From Nematostella vectensis (Eukaryota > Cnidaria > Anthozoa > Actiniaria > Edwardsiidae): a DNA stretch of 64,000 bases. Positions 47,801 to 59,590 of this stretch are shown here, piece by piece. The notes beneath the pieces are model-generated. The model was not told the DNA's origin. It made no database searches and saw nothing but the letters and a program-made list of their open reading frames with translations. How positions within the stretch are numbered: the first letter of the stretch is position 1; each line of letters opens with the position of its first letter. The stretch covers positions 7,819,519-7,883,518 of the forward strand of contig NC_064036.1 of the NCBI RefSeq assembly GCF_932526225.1, written 5' to 3'. Position numbers and translations under genes: made by a program.

Positions 47801-48975
47801 CTGCTAGCAGGGAACTTAGGTTGGACGCTCAAGTGTAAACACAGCATTAAAAAGGTTGTACACCAAAAGACATTTCCAATGTAACCCATTATATTTCCAC
47901 TTTTCCTGTCTGTGTATTACAGAATATTACAATGGAATGTTTACAAAGCACAGTGAGTTCAAATATGCAGCAATCTTGTCACATGAAGCGAAAATATAAA
48001 TCATAAGGCAACTTTTACAAGATCGGCTGTATTATTATCATACAGTACAGCAGCACTTCATGCATACTGCATACTATTTGTACAATGCATAAATATAACA
48101 AAAAATGTATAATAATACATATAATAATATCCTATAATAGAAATAATTCATCCCCATAGCTTGATCAAATTTAAGTCAATGTATGACCTTGGCTTAATTG
48201 GGATTGAAATAATTTCACTATATTCATAGGAAAATAATTAAACACAAGGTTGAATGTAAGGTCTCTCTAAAAACACACATCACTGGAACTATTCAAGTGA
48301 ATGGTACCTAAAATTTGACGTTTTTCATATCATAATTCCAATCCTCCACTAGAAAAAAATTAGTAAGGGTTATACTTAAGTAAGTAAGTAAGTAATAACA
48401 TAAATCCCACACCGGGTACACGACAAAGTAAATATTTATACGAACTCACCTTCCCTTGGCTTGAAATGAGAATACACAGAAACCTCTACGCATTTTCCAT
48501 ACAGATCGACAACACCATAAAGATTTCCTGGTATTTCGCTGGCTGCCACCCCCAAGTCTTTACCATTCACATAGAAATGTAAGCAACCATCCCCAGTCCT
48601 AAGAACCCCAACTCTGTCACCTTCAGTCAGCTCATCCAAGTCTGTACCATAGCTATCTAAGATTGCAGTACCATTTTTTACTACAGACATCCCCGACATA
48701 ATCCAGTAGCCATTTTTTAGGCCTGTTGCAGAGGATGGAATTTCTATCATGCTTGGGTTAGCGGTAGTGACACCGATAGCCATAGATCCAGACCAGTTGG
48801 TGATTTTTCGATCTATTCGTACTTCTAAGAGCTCTGAGGGACCGAGCATATGTTTAGTGAATACTAGTCCGTTGTTAAATTCTGCGCTTGGGTTCCGTCG
48901 TCGGGCGGTTCGGTTTCCATTGCTCAAAAAAATCAAACTCCCATGACGCTCGTGAAATTCGCACGAAGCCGCCAT
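31915..48975 (-). CDS. NEURL4: Neuralized-like protein 4 (six NHR repeats)
   Basis: Predicted 1370 residues. Exons: 48450-48975, 45743-45918, 44904-45104, 44034-44265, 43573-43666, 43137-43404, 42263-42470, 41636-41905, 41162-41410, 40155-40331, 39771-39913, 38735-38932, 37619-37717, 37297-37360, 36729-36793, 36606-36649, 35910-36030, 35046-35204, 34617-34875, 33831-33902, 33404-33548, 33015-33134 and 31915-32137. Six NHR domains fall in exon 1, exons 2-4, 5-7, 8-10, 11-14 and 17-19, each with WSGS/WAGSLEVG, an FFINGEDMG-like loop and VVDLYG. The C-terminal part has CEYRQMCDRFRQSL, ICYCQTCRVSR and YALPLGWCQFAL, as in NEURL4, a centriolar protein that scaffolds the HERC2 ubiquitin ligase and limits CP110. 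The start at MAASCEFHERHG has a good context and fits the family; an in-frame ATG lies 18 codons upstream. The donor of exon 22 is uncertain: GTACAC at 33014 keeps the frame, the stronger GTGAGT at 33018 does not. Confidence 0.95.
32817..32983. mobile_element. CAGGGGC...GCCCCTG MITE with 5-bp TSD in the last NEURL4 intron
   Basis: The left end CAGGGGCGGATCTAGG and the reverse complement of the right end, CAGGGGCAAATGCAGG, form terminal repeats. Flanked by ttcat on both sides (32812-32816 and 32984-32988). 167 bp, non-coding. Confidence 0.7.
34156..34330. repeat. CAT/ATC-rich simple repeat in NEURL4 intron 19
   Basis: Degenerate CATCATCA and CACCAATCATCAATG words. Similar ATC-rich simple sequence recurs at 35219-35480 and 35818-35860 (the last a nearly pure ATC run) and, on the opposite strand, as TGATGA at 43840-43960. 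His-rich open frames here are artefacts. Confidence 0.85.
36031..36425 (-). repeat. 55-bp tandem array of 3' splice sites in NEURL4 intron 16
   Basis: About seven copies of a 55-bp unit. On the gene strand each contains CTTTGTCAGGTTCTTATTCAG followed by TCTAGATGTCC. The copy nearest the exon (ending at 36031) provides the real exon 17 acceptor, TTCTTATTCAG then TCGTCACTG. Copies farther from the exon are progressively degenerate (TTAATCAG, TTACTCAG). Confidence 0.92.
36797..37105. repeat. Irregular tandem repeat just upstream of NEURL4 exon 15
   Basis: Three to four copies of a 56-85 bp unit containing GAGTATGAGAGTTGTTACAG and AGGAGAAGAGTATAAG. On the gene strand this forms pyrimidine-rich sequence abutting the exon 15 acceptor at 36794. 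Confidence 0.85.
37755..37940. repeat. TTG/TGC-rich microsatellite in NEURL4 intron 12
   Basis: Interrupted runs of TTG (ttgttgttgttg) mixed with CTG and TGC words. Simple sequence, no coding signal. Confidence 0.85.
38363..38702. mobile_element. CAGGCCC...CCCCTG element with 5-bp TSD in NEURL4 intron 12
   Basis: 340 bp with left end CAGGCCCATACCCAGG and right-end reverse complement CAGGGGCGTTCCCAGG. Flanked by tgtgg on both sides (38358-38362 and 38703-38707). G-rich and C-rich subterminal runs, no ORF. Confidence 0.7.
40378..40539. mobile_element. Foldback MITE TAGGCCATTCC, second copy (NEURL4 intron 9)
   Basis: 162 bp, same ends and internal words (AACCTACCTCAACTACC, GTAGTTGAGGTAGGTTTCC) as the copy at 30658-30801. 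The 9-bp flanks do not match here, so the target duplication is lost or the ends have been altered. Confidence 0.82.
44334..44445. repeat. 35-bp tandem triplication in NEURL4 intron 3
   Basis: Three copies of a 35-bp unit containing AGCAGTTTGGGAACATATCA and TAGTTTTCAAA. The copies are recent, with only a few differences. Confidence 0.9.
46023..46157. mobile_element. CAGGGCC...CTCTG MITE in NEURL4 intron 1
   Basis: 135 bp with ends CAGGGCCGTAGTAGG and (reverse complement) CAGAGCCTTAGCAGGC. Flanks taatt and taata match at four of five bases. Non-coding interior with G-runs and C-runs like its relatives. Confidence 0.6.
47013..47812. mobile_element. 800-bp element with 81-bp terminal inverted repeats
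   Basis: The left repeat 47013-47093 and the right repeat 47734-47814 are inverted copies with only about one mismatch over 81 bp (TTCCCTGCTAGCAGAGGCC at the outer end, CTCTGCCATGGGTCG at the inner end). The flanks aacctaggtt and aacttaggtt match at 9 of 10 bases, a candidate 10-bp target duplication, leaving a 2-bp ambiguity at the right end. The interior holds one ORF on the minus strand. A remnant of the same terminal repeat sits at 51866-51910. It lies in NEURL4 intron 1. Confidence 0.85.
47163..47615 (-). CDS. Transposon-internal ORF with paired CxxC motifs
   Basis: 150-codon ORF inside the 800-bp terminal-repeat element. It has a basic N-terminus (SPLRKKKTTVQF), then CLVCG and, about 45 residues later, CKTC followed by KRKIDSLVKREK. 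This spacing recalls zinc-finger-associated or DNA-binding domains with two CxxC pairs. The last 40 residues look less protein-like and may be intronic or read-through. It could be the first exon of a transposase or a captured host fragment; no family is assigned. Confidence 0.4.
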   Translation of the reverse strand: MNQTPVSSPLRKKKTTVQFQSPKTSIKRLNNKCSKDEFCLVCGINFKTSGQASFFNVNIAQLDSKKMLQNFLVNLDQIFPEECKTCKRKIDSLVKREKILNEDKALNGFFYNSSHVIFLRRTPFRMRAYYPAADIRFMHALVIVGSNSGQ

Positions 48976-50769
48976 GTTTTTTTCTTCTTCAATGTCAACC
49001 GCTGACCAACAATTTTGAAGTGAGCCCATTTGGTGCTGGTGGCAGCGTAGAGTGGCGTAGCAAGCAAGTTATGTATGTTTTTACTCGTTTCTCTCTGTAT
49101 CAATTGTTTTGTAAGGCAATGCATATGCATTTAGAAACGTGGGGAAAAACTGCATCTAGGGGAGTCACTTTAGTAGGTGCTTTGCATGCGTAGCGACGCT
49201 AAAAGGTAGATGAAGGGCTTCGAGGTAGAGAGAAAGAATCGGAGAGCAGTCGGGCGAGACTGAGGAAAGGCTGACTACCGCGCCGTTTTTCTTCTTTCTC
49301 TGAGAGAACGAAAAATGCTGGTGGGCTGAGAGACTGTCAACGCTTTTGCGCAAATTTGCTTTTTTTTTTTTTTTTTTTTTTTTACGATGGCAAGCGTTAG
49401 GTCATGCAGGGGCATTCACCCCCAGTCCTACGATCCCCAACTCCATCCCCTCAGTCACAGAAGTTTGTTTCATAGCTATCTAAGATTGCACTACCCTTAT
49501 TGACAACCGACATTGACGACACAGCGAGCGTGTGGACACTTCCAAAGTCTAGCGGACCATGGAGGGAGGGGCTATACAAGTTTTATCATATAAAGTCAGA
49601 GGACGCCAACAACTCGTTCTTCGGGCACTGATTTATTGCAAGTCACATACCACAAGCAGCTCCCTTCAAACATTCCATACTAATATACGTCTTTTGAAAA
49701 TGTTTTTTCATTTAAGTGGTATAGCTTTACATTTACAAGATGGTATTATTATCTATACATAATATCTAGCGCCACCCTTGACCTTCCTTGTAATTTGTGT
49801 AGAAAGTGTGGACACAGTGTTCGCAGTTGTACGACTGTGAGAATTGTGTCCTTCTAGTACTTAGTATTTTGACATATGGCTATACACTATTAAAGTTAGT
49901 TTTTGAAGGTTGAGTATGGCTTCTATATCTAAAGGGATTGTTTTTAAGGAGACGTAACATAGTCGCCTGTATTTTGCTTTGATTTATCAGCATTTGCCTT
50001 TTCCCTTTGCACATTGCATTTCGAGCTTTCTTGTTTGTTTTACGGCAACTATTGACATTTTGTTCAGCGTGACTAAAGGGTTGTTTCTTACTTTACCGCG
50101 GAAACTAGGGGTGAAGGGGGTTTGTGGTTATGGTTTATAATAATGCTACATTCATTATTCCAGTGAGCTCAAATCGATAACTTTACACAATATGTACAGT
50201 TCTCTATCAGCAAGTTTATAACAAGACCCCTTCACAGCTTTCGTGCCCCTGTCACGCTGGTCTCTAGCTCCCTCCGTGAGAGAGCTTGAGATTTTCGTGA
50301 CAGTGCAAACAGCAGCACAGGAGCCTAGTTTATTTCTAGGATTAGATTCACATCTCAAGTGAATCTATTCCGTCGCAACTTTCATACACCAGTCCCATAC
50401 AAATTCTTTCTTTTAGGTCTATGGGTTGCATGTAAAACATAACTCTAAAATTCCTCTGGGAATTATTAAAAAGAAATTTCTAATCTCGGTTGAGTCATTC
50501 ATAATAATTATTCTAACCACGTCCATGATCATAACTCTGCTAGCATGAAGGTGGCCTCTTCATCTTCGGCGCATCACACCGCCTGGGCCTGGGACTACAG
50601 CCTTTTAGGTAGACACTAGCTTTGCATAGCTTTGCTAGGCCTCGCACCTTAGGCGCGTCCTTCTGCACATATAAAGTGCAGCTGGCTTGTTGTGGACCAG
50701 TAGGCGAATCAGCAGCTGGCGCGATCACCATAGCAGCGTTTTCACTCATTCAAATATTCGAGGGCACTT
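48976..50769. other. Intergenic between NEURL4 and Dishevelled
   Basis: 1.8 kb between the NEURL4 start codon and the Dishevelled stop codon. It holds the NEURL4 promoter, a poly-T run (49361-49383), a decayed NEURL4 fragment (listed separately) and presumably the Dishevelled 3' UTR. No other gene was recognised. Confidence 0.7.
49415..49525 (-). pseudogene. Decayed copy of part of NEURL4 exon 1 (NHR1)
   Basis: Translates on the minus strand to SSMSVVNKGSAILDSYET, then an in-frame stop, then GDGVGDRRTGGECP. NEURL4 exon 1 has SGMSVVKNGTAILDSYGT followed by GDRVGVLRTGDGCL (48590-48700). Nucleotide identity is strong around CATAGCTATCTAAGATTGCA. It lies about 450 bp upstream of the NEURL4 start and is clearly non-functional. 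Confidence 0.88.
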
Positions 50770-53700
50770 TCACATCACATCCACGAAGTATTCACACGGA
50801 TTCGTCATAGCCATACGGAAGCTGTTTCGACTGCTGGCGATGCTGTCTGGGACTTGGTCCAGTGGTCTTGGTCGGATAGGTTGCGCAGACACCTCACTGC
50901 GCACACTTTGATTGCCAGCATCCTTGCCCCTGCTGCTACCACTGCGTTCACTGCTGCTGCCACCACTACTCTTGTGATCATCCCCAGCGCCCCTGTCCCG
51001 CTCGCTGCCCTTCCTCGAGCTACCGCTAGCGCTCTGTGGGCTTTGGCTCCCACTGTGTTGGCTTGTGCCGCTGTAGAAGGACTGTGCGTAGCCGGGCGTC
51101 TTGGCATCAGAGGGTGCCATGGAGGGAGGGTAGGAAGGCATCTGGTGGTAGCCGTACGCCGGTGGCCCCCCCGTCATCCACGGGATTGCTTGCTGCTGCG
51201 GGGGGAGGGGACCAAGGGTGTCCTGGTCCCCCTCGTTCTCGTTTAAAGACAAAGCTGCAAGATCTAGAGAGACAGACACAGTCAGAAGGGTTAACTTTAC
51301 CTGGCATTCGTGGAAAATCTATCTGATGTGATGAAATGCGATAAAAAAAGGAATACGGTATGTAGGTTCATGTCGGGTTTTTAAGTCATTCAAGAAAACA
51401 AGCACTTACTTCCACATAAATCACCGAACACATAGTAGCACTGCTCAGAGAATGTGATTTTATTGACGGTATGACGAATGTATCCAGCCTGGAAATAAAA
51501 AAGAGCAAATAAATAACATAAAAGAATATGCTCGTAGAGAAAAGTTATTGAAAAAACCTAAATATCTTCTATAGAAACTCAAACCCTTGCAATATTTTAT
51601 CCAAGGCAACATAAGAGCATTGCATCTTTCGTCAATAAAAAAACTCACCTTTAGCAAATTACAGGCGTATTTTCTAGCCTCTCTTCTGTCCATAAACCCC
51701 TCGACATGAGTGTATAACCAGTCGACTACATCAGAGCCTGTCCAATACAAATGAAATTGAAGCGAACTATTAACGCAAGTATCGGGATACAACATTGATG
51801 TGCTTAAAGCCAAATAACGGTGAAGTGATAAAGTATTTCAGAAATGCTAAGAAAACAGTTCGATGAGCCCAGCGAAATACAGAGAAAAGAGGCCAAAGCT
51901 AGCAGGGAAAGAAAACAGACAAATTGGTTTAAAATCGTTTCTCTGTACAGTGGTCCTGAAGACGACTGGGATATGACTGATGATTGCATCATCTCACATC
52001 ACTATTGCACTTTGCTATTCTAAAGGGGCAGTGTCATGGTACTGCGCATGTCTGGAGTCAGTGTTTATTGTAGGCTTTTAATTCTCTACAAACAGTTGAA
52101 CTTTAAGCTGTCAATGCCTTGTTAAAATATTATGCAATATTTTATCGAAAACTATGTTTATTGACATTTTGTGGTCATTTCCTTTGAATTTAAGTCTCCC
52201 ACATGTACTAAAGGCTCATAAGTCAATATAACAATTTGACTGAAATTCCTTGTGTCCGGGCCGAAGAGCTATTGCAAAGCTCTTACCAATAAAAGCATTA
52301 GGGATTGTGATCTTCAGCCACATCCTGTCTCGGATGTCTAGCCCGGAGTCTGGCGCCGCCATGGCTTTGACGACTGTCGACATGTCAGTGTTGATGGTGA
52401 GCGCTTCTCCCTCTGGAATCTCAGTGTACCCTGCTGACAAGATACACAGAGTTACAGTAATCTCCAACAAGTACACACATATACTATGCCACAACTGATA
52501 TCATGATAGACATGAGTAGAGGTTGTAAGGACGACTTACAGTAATCCAAAGAGTAAACAAAAATACTATCCCTAAACTAATAACTTGATGAAAGAAATGA
52601 TAGAGTATATAACAAGGAGTTACAGTATCCTATGTAATCTTACTTGACCACAATTTATTGCTGATTTTGTTCTAAATGCTACTATAAGGGGGGGCTTGCA
52701 TTTACGGCTACATACACAGGACTTAATGTTGAAGAATTATGCTGACTGTAAGTCTGTATTCAGACAGAGGGGATGGAGGCTCTCTAGTATAATATAGCTG
52801 ATCTGATAACAAGTCTCTGCCAAATGATGCATTTTACAATAAAATCAAAAGACGGCAGAGACTCACTGTCTGACTCCGGGAGGGAGCTTGTCATTGAGCT
52901 ACTTGTTGATGTCATGGTACTGAGTGACTGGCTGTTTCCTGGTTTGGCCGGTGGCACAAATTGACCTTGCTGAGCTGCAAATTCTGTAAAATACAACAGC
53001 AATTATCAACAGTGGAATTCAATATTGGATAAGGGAAAGGGATACATTTGAATTGCAAGGAGAACATGTTTTGGTGAGAGAATTTCTAAGCCTAACCAAA
53101 AAAACTGAACTGCAGCGAGGATTGTTCTTTTGGCAAGCTGAATAAGGCAAGGGGGAAAATAGAGTACTTCACTTACGATTCATGGCAGTTGTGTGTTGAA
53201 CCCATGCTGACGTATCTATTGGCCGAACAGGGTCACCTAAAATGCAAAAAAAATTAATTAACTAGGACAAGGAAACTTATATCACACCTGAACATATTGA
53301 GAAGTTACAACAGAAGACAGAAAACAGACAGACACTGTAAGTTAGACAAAAGGACATACAGGCACTTACTGTAAGTAACAGTAGGACATACATACAGACA
53401 CTTAAAGTTAGACAGTAGGACAGACAAGCACTTACTGTGTGGGAGTGTGAAGTATCCTTTGGGAGTTGGGTCCCAGCATTTAGCAACTGTTAATGTGATC
53501 GGCCTAAGCAAAATAAGGAGGAGTTACTCTCACTGTCTAACAACAAACAGCTTGTATGCAAGTTTCTTAGGCAATTTCCCATACATGAAGTCAATCAGGC
53601 ATGAGCTTACCCTGGTTTGTGAACCATTTCCCTTAGAACTCTGACAGCGTCATCATTGCTCATATTTTCAAAATTGACATCATTGACCTACAGATACCAA

Positions 53701-56700
53701 ATCACATTTTAGTCAAAAAAGCTGACAAACAAACTTATCAGAGACAAACTTTGCCAATGTTGTAACTGTACCTGTAATAGCATATCTCCTGGTTCTACTC
53801 TCCCATCCAAATCCACAGCACCACTGCAATGACCATTCAAATGTCAATAAAGCGCAATTGAACCACAGTAGAAGCATAAGAAATATTGCCCAGTTGACCA
53901 TGAATGCTATTGGACCCAACTTTGAAGTGTCATTAGAAGGAAAAGCTCTTACCCTTTCATGACTGAACCGACATATATACCACCATCTCCCTTCTTGTTG
54001 CTCTGACCCACGATGCTGATTCCAAGAAAATTTACTTTATCTGCAAAGATTAGGGGAGAAAATCTCACAATCATGTATTACCCTTGGTGCATGCAGAATT
54101 CCAGAGCCTACATAACTTGAAATGAATTGTATTGTATTAACAACCATATATCCCTTATTACTTACCCATATTTAGAGTTATTGTGATGATATTTAGAGAC
54201 ATTGTTGATTCTGTAATTGTACTAAATGAAGAGCACTGTAACATACACAAAAAGAGAATTACATAGAGCCACAGATCCAACATGCATGAACAGAATATAA
54301 AACAGAATTTTGCATTGATTGATACACTTTATGTCTTTTGTTTAATACTTGTTTTTAATGCATTATTCATGTTTCTAACTACTGGATTGACGTACAAGTG
54401 GCAATTAAACATTTTGATTTTTTCATATCATGCGCTCTTAATTGCCTGGACAAGGGTGCTAATGTTATATAAAATAGGAGTTAACTATTACCATAAGTGG
54501 TAATACTTACCCTTTGGACACGAGGCATTCTTGGTCGTCGCCTTCTTCTTCTGTGACGGCCACTAAGTAAATGTGATCCTTCTGTTGTACTCGAAAACCT
54601 AGAAACACTGTAAAAAAAACCTTATTGAATAAGGTCTCCCTCAACAAAGTTTCACATCAAATATCATCATTATTATAATCAAGAGAAGCTCGGCAGTATT
54701 TCAGATATCAGACTTGAATCGTTTTAGCTGTCCATTCATGCAGAGTTTTTGGATAAGATGTTTAAAGCAGTAAATTCTTTAAGGTGTCATGAAGGTGAGG
54801 ATAAAATCAAATCAAGCATACAGGCAATGCAATAAATATTATAATTTTTATAAGTATATAAAAAAAAGTATGCTCAAATGGTAAAATACCTGCTTTGGTC
54901 ATCTGAAGAGTCCATGTAACTTGTTGTCTCGATGTCACTACTCATTGTCGAGGTTGTGTCAAACCTTTCTCCCTGTCTGACTCCAGAACGGTGGCTTCTA
55001 TGACCAACTGTAGATGAAGAGATAGAGAGATCAGCTATTACGAACAAGCAACTTTTGATTTTCTATCATAGGCTAAAACACGGATAAGTCAGACGACAAT
55101 CAAAGGCAAGCATCAGGGATGCATCTGTAGTGCTTCTTTACATAACAGCTATATTTTGATCCATGGAAATAGTTTTTTTAAAGTTACACACCAAAATAGT
55201 CTGTAGATTTTTCTACACAAATGATATCTTTAAATATTATGTTATTATTGTATGTTCATACCTTCACTTCCTCTGCTACTATGTCTTTCTTTCCTCCGAG
55301 AGGATCCACCACGGCGAGAACTGATTGTCGAGTCAACTTCTGAGTCAAAATCCCCGGCAGTGGAGTGTCCACCATGACTGAAAATCAAGAAAGATGTGAC
55401 AAACGTGACCAAAAATATCAATTTGCAAAGTATTGCCATTTTTTTAATTGAAACACTTTGGAAGGGAGATAATTGTTTGAAAAGCACGATAATTTACAGT
55501 ATCATAGCTTGAAAATAGTGTGTAAATCATCTCATTTAGGCTCTACACACAGACAACAAAAAACTATTCAATTTTCTAAATAATAATTAGAAATCATGAT
55601 GTCAAAAGTAATAGAAATGTTTCAATATTATGAGAAATTGAGTTGTCATTAACAATACATTGGGCTTTTGATATCATAATATTGTAAACTCTTCTGCGCA
55701 TAATAAAAACTGGGAGCACTATATTAAAAGAACAAAGCAGGACAGCTGTCAAAAGTAACAAATAACAAGAAATAACACCTAGTCTCTTAATACAAACAGA
55801 CTCTTGCTTTGATTAAAACAGCAAGAAAAGATTCTACAAAAATCTAGGAATAAAAAAGTTATTTATATTTTAAAACTAAAAACCTGCCAAACCGAGTGGA
55901 ATTCTCAAACTGAAAAACATAAGTGTACCACATCTAATCCTCCAATTCCTCTTCATATTTACACTTAACAACAATATTAAAAGAAATGGTGATTAAAATA
56001 AAAAGGTCTTACCAGTGTACTGACTAGCACAACACCTGTACATAATGACTGACAGACTGACAGGGAGATCCGCCTGTCAAACCACTAACGTGCTGTCAAA
56101 AATATAGTTGATAACAATGGCTGACTTCCTGAAATACCCTTGTGCTAATGTTACTTAAGTGGTCCTTGAGTTCTTTACATGGCTTCTTATTCAAGATGAC
56201 TTGGTTTATCCAACTAATGAAAGACTCTTGACGTCTAGATATCCTTACTATGTATGGTATAGCAAGTATGAGAACCCATACGTGATTCTTTTTGGTTCTT
56301 TTTGGTATCAAGCATTTTTTAAATAATTCTCTTTTACATATTTGACTACAATAAATTCAAGAATCAAAAGAATCAAAGAATGTCGCTTGCACTGGTAAAA
56401 GGAAAATAAATCAACAAGGTTGAAGTGCAAGTCTTAAGCCTCTATGAAAACAGAGTAGTTTTCATTGATATTCCATGCATTAATCCTTCGTCAGAGTATA
56501 AAAAAAAGCTCATTTTTTTGTGATAACTCCTTTTTGAGGTTTTATGAATAACTACTTACTGAAAGGATGGTGGACGAGAGTCTCCTATGCCTCCTGTCCT
56601 CTGCACTGGAACATGTAAGTCTGATGGACTAGCGGATATGATTGATTGCTGGTCTGAAGCCAAATCGCCACCACCCGAGACACTACTAGTGTCTGATGTC

Positions 56701-59590
56701 ACGAGCTACAAAAACAATCATTGTTATTACAAATCAAATATGATACTACCAAAGTTATGCTGCCATGAAGACCATCTAGTTAAAGCCAGAGGAATCAGAA
56801 ATAGTGTATTGAGGCGTAGTGTGTGTCAATTGTTACAACCACCTCTCCTCTCCCGCTAAAATAAAATCAGTAGATTTCAAGAGTGGGAGCCAGTGTGTGG
56901 GCATTGGGCATATTGAAACAGTATTTTTTCTCACGAATAAAGTAAGGCCCTTAGGCAGTTAACAATAAAACCCATACTGACAGATAATTTTACAAATCAC
57001 AGGAAAATAACTCTTTCAGCATGACAGATACTCTGTTCTACCAATTAGGGATATCAGCCTAATGATCTAGAAAAGTTTCAGACAGTTTTAACCCTAGGAA
57101 ATACAGCTGAACCCAAGTAATAGGGTCCTACTGTATTTGATAAAATTAAGAAGTTTTTACTATAACCAGAAGGTTTTAGCTCTTGAGTTGTTTTCAGCTA
57201 GAAGATTTTGATATCACTCTATAATTATCAGACAATCTAAAAGTTTAATTTATATTGTTCTTGGAGAAAGGGTAGTGGAATTCTAGTGTGTCATTAGACC
57301 ATCTGAGTAATGTTTAGAGGATTTAAATTCATCTTTACTGAAAGGACGGTTTGGATATTAAAACCTCTTGCCACTTCCTTCTAGCCTCTTTAGAAGCATT
57401 AGAAGAATTAACTTTAATTATTTTTTAACAAAATAAAACAGATGTAAGATGTATCTACATGCAAAACAGTTATGGTCAAGACAGACAAATATTCTAGAGC
57501 CGTGAGAGTTATCTGGCATTTCATATTATCTTGGGCTGACAAAGGGAAGGAAAGCCATCAAACTAAAGGCCAATCTATAAGGTAATTTGACAGTTCACAT
57601 CAATAGGATAATCCATGTCATATTCAAACAAAAACACTAAAACTGCCACATATTCTGGTAATGAATATCAGTCTAGTTACTAATTCCAGGTGTATTCTAG
57701 TATCCCTTGGGAAAACTAATACATTGATATTCAAATTGAGTTTATTGAGAACAACTAATTGGAGGAAAGAGCTATTGTGTTCAAAACAGAAGAGAATGCT
57801 TTTTTTTCTAATGACCATGCATGCCTGTACAGCTGAGGGCCAGATAACTGAATTGAATATTAATCGCTAACTGCCAGGAAGGAAACCAAAAAATGCTGCA
57901 AATACTAAAATTAAAACAATTATCATAAATTAGCTTTTGTAAAATCGTCTTCTTACAAAGAACGAGAGATGCTTTAACGGGATGTTAAAAATTGTGCACA
58001 AACTTATTTATCAGAAAATGGATTTACAAATTTGTGCGAACTCAGACAACAACAAAGTCTCATATCAGCTACCGACGACATATCTCTCGATCGCCAGAAA
58101 ATAAACATTTAATCCGTTCGACTGTCGAAAATCAGACAAAGGGATTTGTATGTGGAATGCACCTAGATGCAAACACTTGAGTTCTCGCATGCACGGCTGA
58201 TAAGATTTCAAACCAAAGTCCTGTAAAGAACACCTGCATAATTTCTTCGATGGCGTTCCCTCAGCTGGTAAATAAATCCTAGATGATCCAAGCTTCCCCG
58301 AGAAACCAAAACATTCACATAGTATTAGCTTCCATCACCCTGCAGGAAAGCGCTAAGCCTCGTGTAAAGGCAAATTATAAACCCATGTAGAAATTCTGAA
58401 AGGTTTATTATCAAGCTTTTAGAGGGTCGACATCCAGTGTACAGAAACGATTAGATCATCGATCCAAGCAATACAGGACGGCCGTCTATATGGGCAAAGT
58501 CCATAAACAACTCTAGAAGTTGACCAAACCGTGTACAATCATGGGCAAACAACGGTATTTTATGTTTATTTTTCGATATTGATGTTTTGGTCTAGAATAG
58601 AGTTGAATAATGGTGCGGCAGTGAATAGAGACCATAGGGAGCTTAAACACCAGCTTGCTAGATATACGTTTGAAACTTCTTGATCCCATAATAAGGACGG
58701 CTAGAATTCAATCAGTTTGCAGTAGTACAGGATTTGGGTGAATTAAATAGGATTTTTTTGGCGCGATTATGCCACACATCGGAGGACAAAGTGATTGAGT
58801 TTAGTATTATTATTGTAGCCCGCCGAGCCAGTCAGTTTCTCTTAGTTGAAGCTGGCCCCAGGGAAATCATTCACTACAAACCATGAACACAGCAGATCAG
58901 AGAACTGAAGCTAATCTACTTACCCAAGCAACGACTCGGCCATTAAAACAGGGCAAATGTGTTTCATCGTCGCTTATCTCTTCTTTGACAACACTGCAAA
59001 GAACGGCGAATTTAGCAAGAAGGATATCTCTTACAGTTTCATGATAACACCGCTATGTCAGTGTTTTGCCATAGCACAAGAGAGCAAAGATCTCACTCTA
59101 TGCCTACCAGCCTAGCAAAATTAGACAAATTGATAAAACAAGCAAGCTCCTATTAATACACAGAGCACAAAGAAAGCGTCATAATCGCTAGTATAAGACC
59201 AACTCCGTGAAGCCAAGAGACCAAGCCATGACATTCGGTCACTTCGATCACTGATTCCAGGACTAAAACAACCACCAAATCTCTGATAGAACATTCAGTG
59301 GTACATTCACTATAATACTGAGGTTTGGGAAGGCAAAATTGGTCTTATACACTCTCGAATTGCCCTTCCAACGAGCGATCAACGTAAACATTCCATAGAA
59401 AGTTTACGGTTCTCGAAGCATTCGCTTACCCGAAATCGTCGTCCATACTCTTGAAGAAGAACTTGTAATTTGGTCGATTGAGTACATTTTTGAAATCCCC
59501 AAGCGTAACAATATCTGGAGTTTTTCCTAGTTTAACTAAATATGGTGTATCTTCGTCGTCAATGTGATATATAACCTTCGTTTCGTCCAT
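50770..59590 (-). CDS. DVL: Dishevelled (DIX-PDZ-DEP Wnt signalling scaffold)
   Basis: Predicted 682 residues, all exons in phase: 59430-59590, 58924-58993, 56560-56705, 55262-55377, 54890-55007, 54511-54607, 54166-54235, 53953-54040, 53772-53823, 53611-53687, 53436-53503, 53177-53236, 52867-52983, 52287-52433, 51649-51737, 51410-51488 and 50770-51263. DIX domain in exons 1-2 ([32 protein letters not shown]). [13 protein letters not shown], a Ser-rich linker and a basic [11 protein letters not shown] stretch follow. PDZ in exons 7-11 ([39 protein letters not shown]). DEP in exons 14-16 ([45 protein letters not shown]). The C-terminus FVDVM is the conserved PDZ-binding tail. The protein relays Frizzled signals to both beta-catenin and planar polarity branches. 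The start MDETKVIYH matches the family; an in-frame ATG lies seven codons upstream (59611). Confidence 0.97.
51866..51910. mobile_element. Solo terminal-repeat remnant in Dishevelled intron 14
   Basis: About 45 bp (AGCCCAGCGAAATACAGAG, GCTAGCAGGGAA) matching the right terminal repeat of the 47013-47812 element. No second end is seen nearby, so it is a remnant or a deletion derivative. Confidence 0.75.
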
